A stretch of DNA of 7,195 nt from an uncultured Anaerosolibacter sp. GTDB taxonomy: Bacteria > Bacillota_A > Clostridia > Peptostreptococcales > Thermotaleaceae. Of this stretch, positions 6,870-7,195 are shown in pieces. Under the pieces are notes generated by a model that saw only the letters and a list, made by a program, of their open reading frames with translations, searched no databases and was not told the DNA's origin. Made by a program: the position numbers and the translations under genes. Each line of letters starts with the position of its first letter. Within the stretch, counting starts at the first letter, position 1. Location: the NCBI GenBank assembly GCA_937948705.1, contig CALECF010000165.1, positions 1-7,195 of the forward strand, written 5' to 3'.

Positions 6870-6893
6870 AATATTTTAAAATTTTAAAATATT
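6870..6893. repeat. 24-bp perfect AT-only palindrome
   Basis: The 24 bases read identically on both strands and consist only of A and T, centred on AATT at 6880-6883. It lies about 50 nt after the regulator stop. Folded, it would give a 10-bp A-U stem with a 4-nt loop. No T-run follows, so it would be a weak terminator at best. It abuts the first copy of the TTTGACAT repeat. Confidence 0.75.
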
Positions 6894-7011
6894 ATATCGT
6901 TTTGACATGGGATTTTTTGTATAAGGGTTTGAAAATCAATTATGAAAAGGTTTTCATGCCATGTCAAAATGACATAGCATTATATCACTTTGACATAGAT
7001 TTTTTATAAAA
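6891..7011. repeat. pair of imperfect direct repeats (about 34 bp) containing TTTGACAT
   Basis: Copy 1 (6891-6925) and copy 2 (6979-7011) both read ATTATATC, two variable bases, TTTGACAT, a short variable gap, GATTTTTT, then a TATAA-like end. They differ at a few bases and by small indels, and start 88 bp apart. Two further TGACAT words occur between them, at 6961-6966 (inverted) and 6970-6975. The TTGACA in each copy resembles a -35 box, but TATAA follows by only about 10-12 bp, too near for a sigma-A promoter. They may be binding sites or a small repeated element. Confidence 0.6.
6900..6969. repeat. 11-bp inverted repeat enclosing a second hairpin
   Basis: TTTTGACATGG (6900-6910) is the exact reverse complement of CCATGTCAAAA (6959-6969). 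Inside, ATGAAAA (6942-6948) and TTTTCAT (6951-6957) form another dyad, ending one base before the outer right arm, so the two stems could stack. The right arm also forms ATGTCA-AAA-TGACAT (6961-6975) with the next bases. The structure could be RNA, a protein-binding array or a remnant of a small terminal-repeat element. Confidence 0.55.
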
Positions 7012-7019
7012 TAATCGAT

Positions 7020-7078
7020 AAAAGAAGCTGAAGCTACTTTAAGTTTTTAATCTTAAGTGGTTGTAGCTTCTTTTATTT
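7020..7078 (+). terminator. Rho-independent terminator, possibly bidirectional, downstream of the regulator
   Basis: AAAAGAAGCT (7020-7029) pairs with AGCTTCTTTT (7065-7074). An inner stem, ACTTTAAG with CTTAAGT, has one bulge, and the bases between the two stems are mostly wobble-paired. The + strand ends in TTCTTTTATTT. The - strand also has a T-rich tail, so it could stop transcription from either side. It lies 200 nt after the regulator stop. Confidence 0.75.
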
Positions 7079-7161
7079 GTGGACAACTTTCTTTGAAACA
7101 TAAATTTATACTGTCTTAAAAGGTGTATTTCCATTAAAACAGGGAGTTGAGAGCTGGTTTT

Positions 7162-7195
7162 ATGTCTTTCAAAGTAGCGCAGAAGTACATTGTCT
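7162..7195 (+). CDS. possible start of a further gene, cut by the right edge
   Basis: From ATG at 7162 the frame reads MSFKVAQKYIV and stays open to the end of the window. The nearest purine-rich stretch is GGGAG (7142-7146), rather far at 15 nt, with a weaker GAGAG (7149-7153) 8 nt away. A lone TATACT (7107-7112) could be a -10 box, but I see no well-spaced -35. Only eleven residues are visible, so no family can be assigned. The call rests mainly on its position after a terminator and the presence of a start codon. Confidence 0.3.
   Translation, partial: MSFKVAQKYIV

Noticed and set aside
6902..6925. TTGACA followed by TATAAG as a sigma-A promoter
   Set aside because: The spacer is only 12 bp, far below the needed 16-18 bp.
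1..7195. CRISPR array, tRNA, rRNA or full insertion sequence
   Set aside because: No regularly spaced repeats with unique spacers, no cloverleaf or rRNA-like stretch, and no transposase frame were seen.

Overview
The window is AT-rich, with compact genes, strong AGGAGG-type ribosome sites and two TTG starts. Together with a ferredoxin-fused electron-transfer flavoprotein and a sigma-54 activator, this points to an anaerobic low-GC Firmicute (Clostridia, perhaps a relative of acetogenic or amino-acid-fermenting genera). The species cannot be named from this sequence.

Layout, all genes on the + strand. Positions 1-723 hold the C-terminal half of an FAD-linked 2-hydroxyacid (D-lactate type) dehydrogenase that runs off the left edge. 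After 46 nt comes etfB (770-1558). After another 49 nt comes etfA (1608-2792), which carries an N-terminal 2[4Fe-4S] ferredoxin domain. A 218-nt gap with a leader hairpin precedes a BCCT-family transporter gene (3011-4576). The next gap, 4577-5084 (508 nt), is very AT-rich. It holds a 12-bp tandem repeat, a small inverted repeat, a strong terminator (4726-4785) and a likely sigma-A promoter (4963-4991), but no credible gene. Positions 5085-6818 encode a sigma-54-dependent enhancer-binding regulator. The gap 6819-7161 holds a 24-bp perfect AT palindrome, a cluster of TGACAT-containing direct and inverted repeats, and a second strong terminator (7020-7078). A possible new gene begins at about 7162 and runs off the right edge.

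How the genes may work together (inference). The dehydrogenase, EtfB and Fd-EtfA trio resembles the Acetobacterium woodii lactate dehydrogenase/Etf complex (LctD-LctB-LctC). That complex drives oxidation of a 2-hydroxyacid with NAD+ by simultaneously oxidising reduced ferredoxin (electron confurcation). The acetogen lactate cluster is served by a lactate permease, whereas here the transporter is a BCCT protein, a family that normally moves quaternary ammonium compounds such as betaine, carnitine or choline. The pairing suggests that the oxidised substrate may be a charged, possibly quaternary-amine or otherwise zwitterionic, hydroxyacid rather than plain lactate. The neighbouring regulator has a cysteine-containing N-terminal sensor and a PAS domain and would be a plausible substrate- or redox-responsive activator. 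However, I found no convincing -24/-12 promoter inside the window, so its target promoter, if local, probably lies upstream of the left edge.
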